From positions 536,904 to 600,903 of the forward strand of contig VJWN01000021.1 of NCBI GenBank assembly GCA_007644065.1: a stretch of 64,000 nucleotides of DNA, written 5' to 3'. Under the pieces are notes generated by a model, which searched no databases, was not told the origin of the DNA, and worked only from the letters and a program-made list of their open reading frames with translations. Origin of the DNA: Margaritispora aquatica (Eukaryota > Ascomycota > Leotiomycetes > Helotiales > Discinellaceae). The translations under genes were made by a program, and so were the position numbers. Shown here in pieces: positions 35,539-47,636 of this stretch. Within the stretch, counting starts at the first letter, position 1. The number at the start of each line of letters is the position of its first letter.

Positions 35539-36035
35539 GATGGCAAACACTGTTTTTCTGTGTGGTTCTGGCATCTTGCACCACAAATATCCCCTCACTA
35601 CGTCATCGGGAGATGTTGAAAAGGCACAGAACACCGGAGCACACATATACGAACAAACAGTCCTCGATGCAGTATGGCAGCTATTGTTTATTGTTTATTG
35701 TTGTTCACCGTGGGACTGCAAAGGCGATTCTGTGTCGGTGTTTCTCGCACATGCGTCAAAGCAAGGTCCATGTCAAAGTTGACGAGGGGTCATCAGCTTA
35801 TCGAGCGACAATCGGGCGAGCGGTGACTGGGTCCATCCAAACGAAGGCAGAATTTTGTACTCGGCTTTTTTTTGCACATTTGCTCGTTCTATTGCTTGCT
35901 TATGGAACAACATTCGACCATTGCTATACATTCTTCTCTTCTCCCAGAAATCTGACATCTGCAACTTTTGGCTACTTGGAACTGCTGCAACTGCCTCAAC
36001 CGTCGATTCCATACTATACACGTTCAGAATTCACC

Positions 36036-38775
36036 ATGACCATGGCTAACCTTCTATACAGCAGAGATGACCACGAAAATAATGATTCGGACCGAGATAC
36101 TACTCCTTCGGGTGTCGCAACCCCTCAACCTGATCCTTCAGACAAGCGACTTCCCGGCATAATGCACAGTTACTTTGGACAGGTTGGTTCTGGTTCTCCT
36201 ACAAGTCCAAATTCTGTTCCACTTGAAACCCCTGCACAGGATAGCATGGTGGAAGACCAAGGTCCTCCATATATCTGCGAGAAGATGTTGGAAAGTGAGG
36301 TGCTATCGCCAGTCATGCGGGACTCCAACAATGAGCCTACGGGTGACTGCTGTGATAAAGAGCCTTCGGATGTCCAAGTCTCACAGGAAAATGAGCAATT
36401 GACAGTCTCATTTGCACCCGAGACGCTACAAAACAAGAGTCTACACCCCTACCCGACGCCACCTACCTCCCAATCACCGTCACTGCACAAATTGAGGATT
36501 GGAGATGCTAGCTCTGAGGATGATGAATCTAGCCCGAGCAAAGCATCATCCACCCATCACCAGAGAGGCATTTCGGAATCCATTCCGTCAAGCTTACGGA
36601 GAGCTTCTGTCATGAATCCCCTTTCTAGTGTTGTAACAGTTTCTAATGTCCATGCCACACATTTTTCGAACCCTGGCGATTGTTGCAAAGACAATGATTC
36701 CACTGCCCCTGCACATTCTTCTGAAATGCACGAGTCACCTTCAGTTGATTGTCTCAAGAAGCTAACTGATGATTCTTTGCGTCCAAAGAGTACTCCTGCA
36801 ACTCCAACTCGAGCACTGTCAAATCAAACAGTAAAATCGGACACCAGTGGTGGTTCTGATCCATCGCATCCTTCAACGTCTGCGAAGACCAGTATTGAAG
36901 CGACTCCAACTCAATCGCTTTCTGCGGGAACTTCCGGTCCCTCGGCACCAGCTCCCAAAGGAAAATTGGTCGTCAAAATCACCGAGGCACGAGGACTACG
37001 CAAGAGCAGAGAGCCATATGTTGTTGCCGTTTTCCAGCGAAACGAGCTTGTTTCTAAGGGTCCAGTATTTGATGAAAGTGAAGATACCGAGGATGCAACT
37101 GGTAGTCCAATGATGGGTGGAATTCCGATCACGAGATCTGGAAGCGATTCGGGTCGTGCCATGGCCATTCCAATGAAAAGTCGCCAAAGCAGTAACACGA
37201 GTCTTTCGGAATACCGCGACTTTAAAAGCAAGGGCCGAAGGTCTATGACCAATCCTAAATGGGATACTGAAGCAGCCTTGTAGGTATATATAGTTGGTGT
37301 TATGGTGCTGAAGCTGACTTTATATTAGCGACGTGGTTGGTTCGGATAAACGTGTCAATATCACTGTATACGACCGAACTAGTGCACAGGAAGAGTTCTT
37401 GGGTCATGTTGATCTGGAAGCGAGCTTTGTCGAAAACGATGCCGTGCCGATCAAGGGTTGGTTTCCACTTCGCGGGAGACACGACGTTGATACTGCAGGA
37501 GAGATCTTTGTTGAGATTACCTTCCAGCGTACCGATAGAAAACACTACGGTCCTGAAGACTTCCAGATCTTGAAGCTCATCGGCAAGGGAACATTCGGAC
37601 AAGTTTATCAAGTTAGGAAGAAAGACACAAAGCGCATCTACGCTATGAAAGTTCTCCAAAAGAAGGTGATCGTGCAGAAGAAGGAAGTTGCCCACACAGT
37701 CGGAGAACGCAATATATTGGTTAGGACAGCCATGGCCGATTCTGCATTCATCGTCGGACTCAAGTTCTCATTCCAGACTCCGACCGATCTCTACCTCGTC
37801 ACAGACTATATGTCGGGTGGTGAGCTATTCTGGCATCTTCAAAAGGAGGGACGATTCGATGAAAAGCGCGCCAAGTTCTACATTGCCGAACTCATTCTTG
37901 CTCTTCAACATCTCCACATGCACGACATCGTCTATCGAGACTTGAAACCCGAGAATATTCTCTTGGATGCCAATGGACACATCGCACTCTGCGATTTTGG
38001 ATTGTCTAAGGCTAATTTGACCAAAAATGACACTACAAATACGTTCTGTGGCACAACCGAATATCTAGCCCCCGAGGTTCTTCTGGACGAAGCTGGTTAC
38101 ACGAAAATGGTCGACTTTTGGTCTTTGGGGGTTCTTGTGTTTGAGATGTGCTGCGGTTGGAGCCCGTTCTATGCCGAGGACACTCAACAAATGTACAAAA
38201 ATATCGCCTTCGGCAAGGTTCGATTTCCAAGAGATACTCTCACAACTGAGGGACGAAACTTTGTGAAAGGCCTATTGAACCGAAATCCAAAACACAGACT
38301 TGGAGCCACCGACGATGCGGAAGAGTTGAAAAGACATGCCTTCTTTGCTGATATTGACTGGGATGCACTGACCAAGAAATTGATCACGCCACCATTCAAG
38401 CCAAAATTGTCGTCGGAGACGGATACCTCCAACTTTGATCCCGAATTCACAAACGCTCTCAATGGCGCTTCTTCATTGAATGCTCGTGCAGCCGCTTTAG
38501 CAGCCGGCATTGCAACATCAACCCCATTGTCACCAGGAATGCAAGCCAATTTCAAGGGTTTCACTTTTGTTGATGAGAGTTCGATGGAAGAGCATTTGGC
38601 TCACCATGCGATTAAGCACGACTATGACGACATGGACGAGGATGAGAAGAAGGATACGGATTGGGAGGATCCTTTTGACGTCGCTGCCGAGAAAAATCGA
38701 GGTAACCGCATGAGTGGCATTGTGAAGTCGAATGAGGACAGTAGCATGTTCAATGGCGGTCACTTCGACATGTAA
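36036..38775 (+). CDS. SCH9: AGC-family protein kinase, Sch9 type
   Basis: Nutrient-responsive kinase acting in TOR signalling in yeast. Two exons, 36036-37279 and 37329-38775 (GTAGGT...TTAG, 49 bp); 896 residues. Residues 1-300 are Ser/Thr/Pro-rich and disordered. A C2-like domain spans about 305-480 (GKLVVKITEARGLRKSREPYVV, NITVYDRTSAQEEFLGHVDL, GWFPLRGR). The kinase domain spans about 490-755: GKGTFGQVYQV, AMKVLQKK, YRDLKPENILLD, CDFGLSKA, APEVLLDEAGY. The AGC C-tail has a hydrophobic motif FKGFTFVD at about 824 and an STPLSPG turn region. C2 plus AGC kinase is the Sch9 layout. The frame is open upstream to 35535, but that extension is compositionally odd and I take MTMANLLYSRDDHE as the start. 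Confidence 0.93.
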
Positions 38776-39835
38776 ATTTGATCGATTCAAGCATGCTCCA
38801 TTCGAAAATTATCTTTTTTGTTCACAAATTCCCTCACATACCTACGCATTGGGCCGGAGTACATTTTGCATTTAGGGTGGAGTCATGGTAGTAACGCAAC
38901 GAAGCATACTCAAATTGGCTATCGCGTTGATGGGCGGGAATAATTTCTCATTGATGAGGTGGGGGTGGTGGGTCTCTTTCTGATCCTTCAAAGGCTATCG
39001 GAGAGAGGAGATGTACAGAGGGAGAATGGGAGAGGGGAGATCATGATTCACGAGGACATGGCCTATCCACGATGATGATGCATTCATGGAGGGCTGGTGA
39101 TGGGGCAAGTACAAAGGTATAGGTCTCGCGGTTTGCATGGGCTCCATATCGGTGGCCAGAAGCAACATCTGATATGGTATTAAGAAATGTTGACTTGATT
39201 CCTCGGTCTTCTTACTAATGGACTGTGATTTTACTTTAATTTCATAGCTTCATTTGGAGGCAAGGCTGATATTTTTATATGCTATGCAATGATTTTCCAA
39301 GTGGGTTGTTGCTCGATTGTACCAGTCTACCGTAGGCTGCACAGACATTCTTCAATTGGATTCATTTCTGCGTCCACACAGCCTCCATACTTGTTGTGTG
39401 CATATTTACCGTCGATTTTGTTTTCTACGAGGTCTCGCATTACAGCACTTCTCACTAGGCTCGGTTCAGTGTTTATAATTGCTGTAGCTTTCAAACCCTC
39501 GTGCAATTGAAGATTTGAGCTACGGCAGAAGACCGAAATCTCCTCTAATGTTGGTCGCTAGCCATGCAGCCAATGATCACTGCTCTATCCGTGGTGCAGC
39601 ATGGTTTAGAGCGCCAGCACAGCCACGAATTGTTGGTTGGTATCGTTTCAACAAGGATTTGCTTCTAGTATCAATCATTCATTGACTTGCTTCCCAGCGA
39701 ATTAAGCTTAATGAACTGGTGTGCTGTCGAGGCTATGGAGTGTGCACGATATTTCGTGTCTCTTCTCTTCTCAACCTCCCTAGCACTCTCTGCCTCTCTA
39801 TCCTTCTTTGCGCAACTTCGTAGTCTTCTTTGTTA
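38776..39835. other. intergenic
   Basis: 3' flank of the kinase gene and promoter of the first CFEM gene. No conserved frame seen. Confidence 0.55.
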
Positions 39836-41645
39836 ATGGTCAAGCTGCTTGCTTCTCTCGTCTTCGCATGGAATTTCAGCTTCCAACGGGTATCGAGCAT
39901 GTCTTCCTTCGCAACTCCAGATGTCAATCTGGGTCCTCTGACGACGCTGTTCACTGTTCCTATCGATTGCTATTACGTCACTTTCCCATCGCCAACTACG
40001 AGTCCTACGACGACTCCTGCGACGACTTCACCTCTACCTGTCATGTACACAGCACGAAGCTGCTATCCGTCCGGCAAACCCCTCGGGAGCGCATATACCT
40101 CCACAACCCTCATCCCGTACAAATACCATGACGAGCACTTCTTCTACTCGCCTGGTATCTGTCCTAGCGCGTGGACCTCGATTGATGTTGGTCCGTCGAC
40201 GCCAAGTGCTTCGGGGAAGCAGAAGGAGACGCGTGCTGTTTGCTGTCAGCCGGGCTTCAAATTAACGGAGAGCTTGGTGGGTGGAGTGGGAGATAATTAT
40301 GCTTGGAGGTGTTATAGTAGCTTTATGGATGGTTATTTTACTGATGCTAATGTCAGAGTTACGAAGGCGATTGCTGGACGTCAGGCCGGTGCCAGTGCTG
40401 GTGCCATTCCCAGTGAACCTGCATGCGCGGTTTGTTACTATTTTCTTTACACCTACGGATACTCTACTTTGTTTATTAGGCCCTAGCTAACCCAACCGAC
40501 TATCCCAGGATCCTTGCTATTCCTCGGCCCTCGCAGTCGTAGGATGTGATGCTAACAATGTTCAATGCCAATGCGGCACCAGCGCCCAATCAGTCAAACA
40601 ATCGGCCATCATGCCGTGTCTCATCTCCAACTGCGGTGCCGCTGATATCCAGCTCGCTGTTTGGAATAATGACGGGCTTTGTTCTTCTTATACCACTTCT
40701 ACATTGTTTAAGACGACGATGACCGTGACATCGACAGCACCGGGTAACCTGGCCGTGGTAACATCCTCTGTAACGAGCAAGAGTATAGGTGTCTTCTCTA
40801 CGCAGTCAGATACGAGTGTGGGGGGGACGTATCTTATTTACGCAGATCCAGTCTTCATTCGCTACCAAGAGGAGGATTTCCCGTCCAGGACCTCCTCAAC
40901 CTCCATTTCGAGTAACACGGGGACTGCGAACACCAGTAGTGGAACAAGGGGAGGCTTGGGGTCGGCAGCGAAGATTGGTCTTGGTGTTGCCATACCACTC
41001 GTCATTTTGATCTCTGCTATTTTAGGCTTCTTACTCGTCAAGAGGAAGAGGAGGAGAGCTGCTGGTGGTGGTACTGCCAAGCAGATAGGGAGTGACGATA
41101 TGCTCCCACCGGAGTTTAAAGCTGAGCTGCAGGATCCAGGGACACAATTTGGGGATCGTGGTGAGGTTTTGGGACCCATGGTCGTTAAGTCAGAGTTATT
41201 TGCGCCTTTGGAGGAAGAGACCGAGAGGGTGATTGCTGAAACCGAGGTTCTTGAGCTGGCAAGCACTGATCCGAGTCGAGATACTGTCATTAAGCACGTG
41301 GATTCTGAACTCGAGGTTATACCAGCAACAGAATTGGGCACCTCGCCCAGTCTCACTTCCATCACACCTATACCAGCCGTGCGACAGAAGGAAATCAACA
41401 CAGGCCCACTAACAACGCCAGAGGAGTTCGCCATCGCCACGCCTGTGCTGGGAGGAAGTGGGAAATTGGAGATGGATCAGGAGGACGATGAGCTTGAGTA
41501 CCAGGCTCGTAGATTGAGGGAGAGGAGGGAGATTTTGGCTGAGAAAGAGAAGTTGGCTAGGGAGGAGGAGGAGTTGAGGAAGGTTATGAGGGAGAGGGGG
41601 AAGAAAGGGGGTGGGAGTGCGGTTGTGGAGGGGTCGGGAAACTGA
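39836..41645 (+). CDS. CFEM-domain single-pass membrane protein, paralogue 1
   Basis: Two exons, 39836-40429 and 40509-41645; 576 residues. Signal-like N-terminus (MVKLLASLVFAWNFSFQ). An extracellular module follows: LGPLTT, SCYPSGKPLGSAYTSTTLIPY, YHDEHFFYSPGICPSAW, VCCQPGF and WRC; CCxxGF and YSPGxCP segments are widespread in fungal surface proteins. Then a CFEM-like domain across the splice site: PACADPC, VVGCDANNVQCQC, MPCLISNCG. CFEM domains often bind haem through an Asp two residues before the CxC; here that position is Asn (NNVQC). Next come YADPVFIRYQEEDF, a transmembrane helix (IGLGVAIPLVILISAILGFLL), KRKRRR, and a cytoplasmic tail ending in a charged coiled coil (YQARRLRERREILAEKEKL). 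Probably a plasma-membrane surface sensor or adhesin; ligand unknown. Confidence 0.82.
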
Positions 41646-42998
41646 AGCAAGCTGCACGCCTACCTATTCTCCATGGACAGTGACGAGCAACAGATGAAAG
41701 ATTACGCCAAAGTCTAACGATGTTGTATTCTAGTGATCAAGTCTCTTTAGGAGATAAAAATAGCTGGGCAGACAGTGAGTGTCTCGTCTCGAATCCCGGC
41801 AACGTCAATCAACTTCGATCGCGCGAGAGGCTTCGCGAGTAGCACGACTCAGACAGCTGGCTAACTAGCGATATGGCCTGGACTTCGAGCCTCGTCAGGT
41901 TGTAAGTTTGTGTCTCTGTGTGTGTATCACAAACTATAAAGTCTCTGACCTTGGCAACACCACCTACCTCCTACCTAGCGGGTTTATCAACCTGACAGCC
42001 ATGCGCTACCGACAGCGTGGACCAGGCTAAATGAGCTGTGTGGATGTGGCGTGGGATTTGGTCTTCGTCGAAGATATAATCCGGAGCTTAGAAGGTGCGA
42101 GGACTCAAACAACCGATACCTTATGCACAGATTATTCTGTGATTTGATCGGATCGTGTTTCATACCGGCGACAGATCTAACAGGATCCATCACGTAGGCA
42201 CTGTATTGTGGCCAACAACGAGTGACAAGGCTATTGTCTTTGAATTGCCTTCCTAACAAATTAAGCTTAAGCTTAGCTTGAGTGGTGTTGCAACCAAAAT
42301 ACGGGGCGGACGAACCTCATTGATTCGGTCAATAAGAGGTTAGTGTGTTGTCTCTTGATTGTGCTTTGAGCGTTGAGTGCATTTCAGACATTATTAGCGT
42401 CGTTTGTACACCTACTTCAAAACAGTTCCAATCACTTCAAAGCGTGACCATATCTCTATGACTGCGCCTTGTTCAAGTATCCACATTTCGGCTCGTTTTC
42501 CAACGCACCTTATTTTCCAAGTTGTTCGTAAGGCTAGCTAGGCCAGACAGTTTCGAGAATCCAGCAATTTCACGTCATTTATTTCTTAACTCGATGACTA
42601 CAAGGTGGTCTCCAGCCAAAAACTAGTAGCTGGCGCGTTGACGGAAGGTTAAGCTTTGAAGATTCGATCAAGTCGCTGATCGTTATATTTGGAGCTCTTT
42701 TAACGACGTTGTTAAGCTTCAAAGTTGAAGACTAACGGATACAAATGCAAGATATGGGTAAATACCACAAGTGCAAGACATGGATGGGGCTGTGATGTCT
42801 GGTAAGAGTGTCTATAATGTACTCAAAACGCGAACTAGAATACGATACGTTCAGGTAAAGTGGTACTTTCCTCGCCTTCTCATACTTCCTCCTTCGCTTC
42901 TATTTACCTCCCTTGTCCAACCCCATCAACTCTAACGTCTCGCAACCTTTCTCTCCACCTTACCTATACTACACACTTTAAGGAAGCAAGAAGATAAT
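41646..42998. other. intergenic between CFEM paralogues
   Basis: About 1.35 kb. No frame with a recognisable domain; probably the promoter of paralogue 2. Confidence 0.55.
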
Positions 42999-44451
42999 AT
43001 GTCTCCCTCCCTAACATCAGACATCAATCTAGGTCCCCTCACCACATCGTTTGTAGCACCAAGCCAATGCAATACCGTTACATTCGCCTCCGTATCCTCC
43101 TCCGGCTTCTCACTAGTAATGTACACAGCATCTAGCTGCTACCCCTCTAGCAAATACCTCGGCAGTGCGTATACCTCGAGGACACTTATCCCGTACGAGT
43201 ACCACGACGAGCACTTCTTCTACTCGCCTGGCATGTGTCCTAGTAAATGGATGACCGTGAGTTTCCACCTAGGGTATTGGGAGACCTCAGTGGCTTGCTG
43301 TCAGCCTGGCTTCACGTCTAGGAAGAGCGCGGCGGGAACGGTGACGGATAATTCGGTATGGAGATGCGTGACGGAGTTGAAGACGACGGCGGTAGTCACT
43401 AGTACGAATACTACGGGAGTGACACGGAGAGCTACTCCTCCTGCTCTGCAACCTGCTTGTGCTGTGAGTTTCGCTTCTCTGTGATGCGCTCTCCACATCT
43501 GTTGGCTTGAGCGTTTGTGAGGCATGCTGCTAATGCGCTCGATCGCCAATTTAGGTGCCATGTATGTCCTCCGCCATTGTTGCCGTGGGATGTGCTGAAA
43601 CAGACGTGGCATGTTTTTGTATTCGCATCGCAGCTATCCAGACGGCAATAACGCCCTGTCTGCTCGCCAATTGTAGCGATAATGAACTCCCACTCGCGCC
43701 TCAGTATTTGTACATGCTTTGCTCCGACTACAGTTCTACTGCCACTGCCACGTCGCCAAAGACAATGACGACAGTGAGTGCGAGTAAGGCCATGAGTACT
43801 TCCTCCACTGCGGAGATGGTGTCGGCTTTCTCGGGGAATACGACAGCTACGACAGCCGCGATCCAGAGCTCCGTGGTGCAAGCGATAAGTACTTATACGT
43901 ATGTCATTTGGGCAGATCCAGTACACATTCGCTTCCAAGCAGGGGATTTTGCACCAGCATTCAAGACTGTATCATATTCATATACCACGCCACCACCCAG
44001 CACCGCTGGCAGCTCGCAGCCGAGCTCGCTCACCACGACCGGGCTCGGTCTCGGCATCTCGGCCCTCATCTTCTTCTTCGTCCTCGTGCCCTCTATTGGA
44101 TGCGCAATGCTGATGAAGAGAAGGACAAGGAGAGCCGCCGCCGCCGCCGCCGCTGCTGCTGATGCTGATGCTGCTGATGCGCAAGGGGACAGCGACAATG
44201 TGCCTCCACCTGCGTACTCGCCCGTCAACCAAGCGGAACCGCAAGATCCTGCACCGCCGTTTGAAGATCGTGAGGTCTCGCGACCTGTGGTTCATATTCC
44301 CGAACTCGCGGATCGGCGTCGCGAGACTGTCGTTGAGCCCGCGGAGGCTGAACTTGAAAATACGCCAGCGCTGGCCCCTCCTGATGTCGAAATGAACACT
44401 CATCACTCCTCGTCTCGCTCTATACCCATGCTAGCGATGCGGAGAGAGTGA
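42999..44451 (+). CDS. CFEM-domain single-pass membrane protein, paralogue 2
   Basis: Two exons, 42999-43463 and 43555-44451 (GTGAGT...TTAG, 91 bp); 453 residues. Same layout as the preceding gene: NLGPLTTSFVAP, SCYPSSKYLGSAYTSRTLIPY, YHDEHFFYSPGMCPSKW, ACCQPGF, WRC, then CFEM (PACAVPC, VGCAETDVACFC, TPCLLANCS) with the usual Asp kept (TDVAC), WADPVHIRFQAGDF, a transmembrane helix (ISALIFFFVLVPSIGCAML), KRRTRR and an Ala-rich then Pro-rich tail. No signal peptide is evident from this ATG, so a 5' exon may be missing or the start may have been lost. The tail may continue: a GTGAGT donor at 44448 and an AG at 44552 would join, in frame, to KKGEEDEEDRGEDELEYQARA and a stop at 44619. Confidence 0.8.
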
Positions 44452-44552
44452 GTAAATACAGGGCCGCTGGCTATACCTAAGGAATTTAAGATTGTGGCGT
44501 CGTTGTTGTTGCGAGGAAGTTGGATGTGGTGGCTGGTAGGGGAGGTGAATAG

Positions 44553-44740
44553 GAAGAAGGGTGAGGAGGATGAGGAAGATAGGGGTGAGGATGAGCTGGA
44601 ATATCAAGCGCGTGCATAGGCTAAAGCAGGGAAGGGCGATTCTGGAGTAGTGAGAGAGAGAGGTTGGCTCGGGAGGAAGAGGAGTTGAGGCGGGTAAGGA
44701 GTGAGAGAAGGTTGGGAATGGGAGATGTAGTGGAATGGTG
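44553..44740 (+). pseudogene. relic of the coiled-coil tail of CFEM paralogue 2
   Basis: Reads DELEYQARA, then TAG, and after about 45 bp and a frame change LAREEEELRRVRSERR. This parallels the C-terminus of paralogue 1 (DELEYQARRLRERR ... LAREEEELRKVMRER). So the second gene once had the same cytoplasmic coiled coil, now interrupted by a stop and an indel. The first part may still be translated through an extra intron. Confidence 0.7.
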
Positions 44741-47636
44741 GGAAAGGGATTTTGAGTGGTGGTGATGATGGTGATGGTAGTTTGAAGTGTACATGTGGTG
44801 TTGATTTTGATGGGAGGGTAGCTCTGGGGGTTCAGATTTCGATATATTTGCATTCTGGTTACCTGAACCCTATTCCAACCAGGTATCTCGCCTTCCCAGT
44901 TGCATTCAACAAACACGAAGACGAGGACCAGGTTCGCTTCACCTCGCATGCTACACTTTCACTCATTTTCAATCAACCAGTGGCCAGGAATGAAGGCAGA
45001 CGGATGAATATTCTTGTCAAAGCCAGGCGAGCTCTCTACTGGGACATAAGCTCAGCGTTTAAGTGTGTTAAATAGACTGAAATTTGGACTGACAGATCGG
45101 AAGCAGGTGGTTGTTTAATTGACGACTACAATAAGACCACTCAGACTCCATAGAGAAAGCTCTGAGACTCCCGACTAAAGGGGAGCTGAAGCTGCGACAT
45201 GGAACTTGCCTCGCTTCTAATCAGTCAGTCATTCCTTCATCGGTAAGAATGTGTATATACGCCTAGGTGCGTTGCTGGGTTAGACGACATGCAGATTCTC
45301 GCATGGCCTTACCAACCGGTCTACCGGTACCGAAAGTGTAGACTAAGCTTAGCCCAGCTGACTTGATGGTGTGACCTATATCTAAGATGGGAATATGCGG
45401 TGTGAAATAGAAGGGTAAAGTCAAGAATGTGATGACTCGGTCCTGACGGGCATGCATCCGTTCGCTTTGGGTAGGCGGGCCGTTTGGGGTTTTGGGTTGG
45501 GTCGTATTTAAGCGAGGGTTTTGGGCGTGTGGGTGCGGGCGGGAGATGGGGATGGGGGGGGGGGCGGGGCTGAGCGCGCGCGCGAAATGTTAAATTTGTC
45601 TAATTGTAATGACAATGATAATAATGATAATGATAATTGAAGTGTCAGTCGATTACTTTACTCTAGCTCTAATAGTGATTTTCAATTTGCAGTTCTCAGA
45701 ACAAAAACCTCGCTAGCTGCTCTGCTTTGCTTTGAGTTGATTTGAACTCTATCGAAAGGCGCTGACTAGATTTCGATTTTGACAGAAATGCGGAAGTATA
45801 AAAAAGACTTCGAAGAAAACGTCTCGCTTGAAACTATACATTGGACGCACTCAAAACACTCAAGCTTCATGCGCTGCTAGTTCTTAGCATCTTTGAACAA
45901 CGCTCCAAGATTTTATCATTAATGTCGTGTGAACTGTATAGCTTCAGGTTAAGTTTCGACCAGTTGAATATTTGAGGTTCGTCGTTATGTGTTGGACGGG
46001 AGGTTATCTATGTGTTATCATTGTAAGGTAAGGTGGTTTGGTTGGTTTTTGTTGTCATTTTGAGGCTTTCTGTTTTGCTGTCGATAGTTTTAATGACGTT
46101 GAGCTCTGCTTGATGGCAACACTTCTGTGGCTGTTGACTCGTCTCGAAGGGTAGCCATCATCAATTTCTGTTGGAAATAGAAGATAAGGCGAACTTGGAT
46201 AAATTTTCGTCGCTCAAGGGGGTGCAGGCAACAGGTAGCGTTTCTCTTTTTGGGTATTGCCATGCTTCTAAGCTCTATGCGCTGATTGTATTACTGTGTG
46301 AAGACGGCGTTATATAACATGTTTATCAACTGTGGATTTGCTGACTTCCTGGAAATTAGTTTTTGATTGATATGAATCTGTACTGTTAGGTTCTTACTGA
46401 ATTTCTAGCGTTGATGGTGATGAAGTTGTGAAGTACTGGCTGCCAGCAAAGAGTTAGTTTGGCGAGGTCGGTTCACGTATCAACACTCACTCCAACATTT
46501 ATATCACTATCAAGACTACACAGCGATATATCTAGCTACATAAAGCATCACATACGGACTTATGTCTCTTAGATAGAAAGAACCCAATTGCTTTTTAGAA
46601 GACAGTACCTAGTAACGATCGAATTTAGTGCTTAAATGACTAATCAAGAAGAAGAAAAACTTCTCGATCCCATATCTTGTTAGCTACTTAGTCTTTTATA
46701 TCGACGTTTTATTTCATAATAAACTGGGGGAGCTAGGGTGAGGAACTACTGTCAGCTTGGCTTTCGCTGTCACTTGCAATGGATCTGCCTCGGACGCGGC
46801 ATGGGAGCGACCTCGAGACATTATTCTACGTAGAGAACACATTGTAATGCGCAGCGAAGTATTTGAAGTGCTGCTCTAGTCTAGTAAAGATGGATAGCTC
46901 TTTATCTATGATCATGCGTAAAGTTTGGGTTCGAGTATCAGTACATTGAAACAGTGAGAAGCAAAGTGAATCAATATATTGGCGCAACTTCTGTTGCAAT
47001 GGACGTTCAACTCTAGACCGTCTAATCTAGACTCATCAGTACTCGGGATACCTGCAATGATAGGATGTTTCTGGAAGAATAAAACACATAAATAGTTCAT
47101 CGTCGTGAAGACTGAGGCCCTCTATTACCCATTTAAGAGCCAGAGCCAACAACTAGTAGAACAGCAGAACACAGTTAGGGGGAGAGAATCCTGTATATAT
47201 ATTTTGATTGATCTGCCTTATCAAGCGCTATTTAGGCTTTCGCAAGATCCCTATCGTTTTAGAATCTGCCTTCGGCACTATAGGCATGATAGCAACGACT
47301 GCTGTCATTTCATTACCCTCCCGGCTCATATTCATCCGGCAGCTCATGTCTTGAATGATCTCATAACTGCTGAGATGAAATCTGTTAACAGGGCTTCCAG
47401 ACTTAGTCTGATACAAAGAAAGCTGCGGGCATATAGAGCGTAGTTGTCCATAACTACCCCGCAGTGGTTTGATGTGTATTGGTCTTCCTACACAGTCATG
47501 CGTCTTGGAAGGGATTGAAGTGTTCTTGATATTACAGACTAGAGCAAATCAACATTATCCTTGCAAGAATATGTCCTGCCTGGGCATTGTCAAGCTACAC
47601 ATGGATGAGAACGTAGCGAATCTAGACATCCAATAA
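44741..47636. other. 2.9-kb region without a supported gene
   Basis: Contains a G-run and GCGC tract at about 45555-45592 and an AT-rich AATGATAAT stretch at about 45605-45640. Short frames (e.g. 47105-47443) resemble nothing I know. No tRNA A/B-box pair found. Confidence 0.5.

Larger units (their letters stand above)
32685..36035. promoter_or_regulatory. long microsatellite-rich upstream region of the Sch9-type kinase
   Basis: About 3.3 kb with no convincing gene, between the Rsc7-like start (minus) and the kinase start (plus). It carries many short tandem repeats: AGCT (33706-33721), TATGGTAAGG (33828-33852), TGGACCTCC (34098-34131), ACCCTCACTC (34406-34449), ACCT (34539-34560), CGGTTCTGC (35001-35036) and TACCATACCT (35064-35100). 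C/T-rich sequence from about 35100 to 35470 looks like a promoter or 5' UTR. A short frame at 35479-35538 is listed separately. Confidence 0.5.

Noticed and set aside
35535..36035. N-terminal extension of the Sch9-type kinase by 167 codons
   Set aside because: Composition is unlike the rest of the protein (Cys- and Phe-rich, hydrophobic) and the stretch looks like 5' UTR or intron; the start at 36036 fits better.
41760..41850. Possible tRNA (TCTCGAATCCCGG, T-loop-like)
   Set aside because: No matching acceptor stem or A box upstream.
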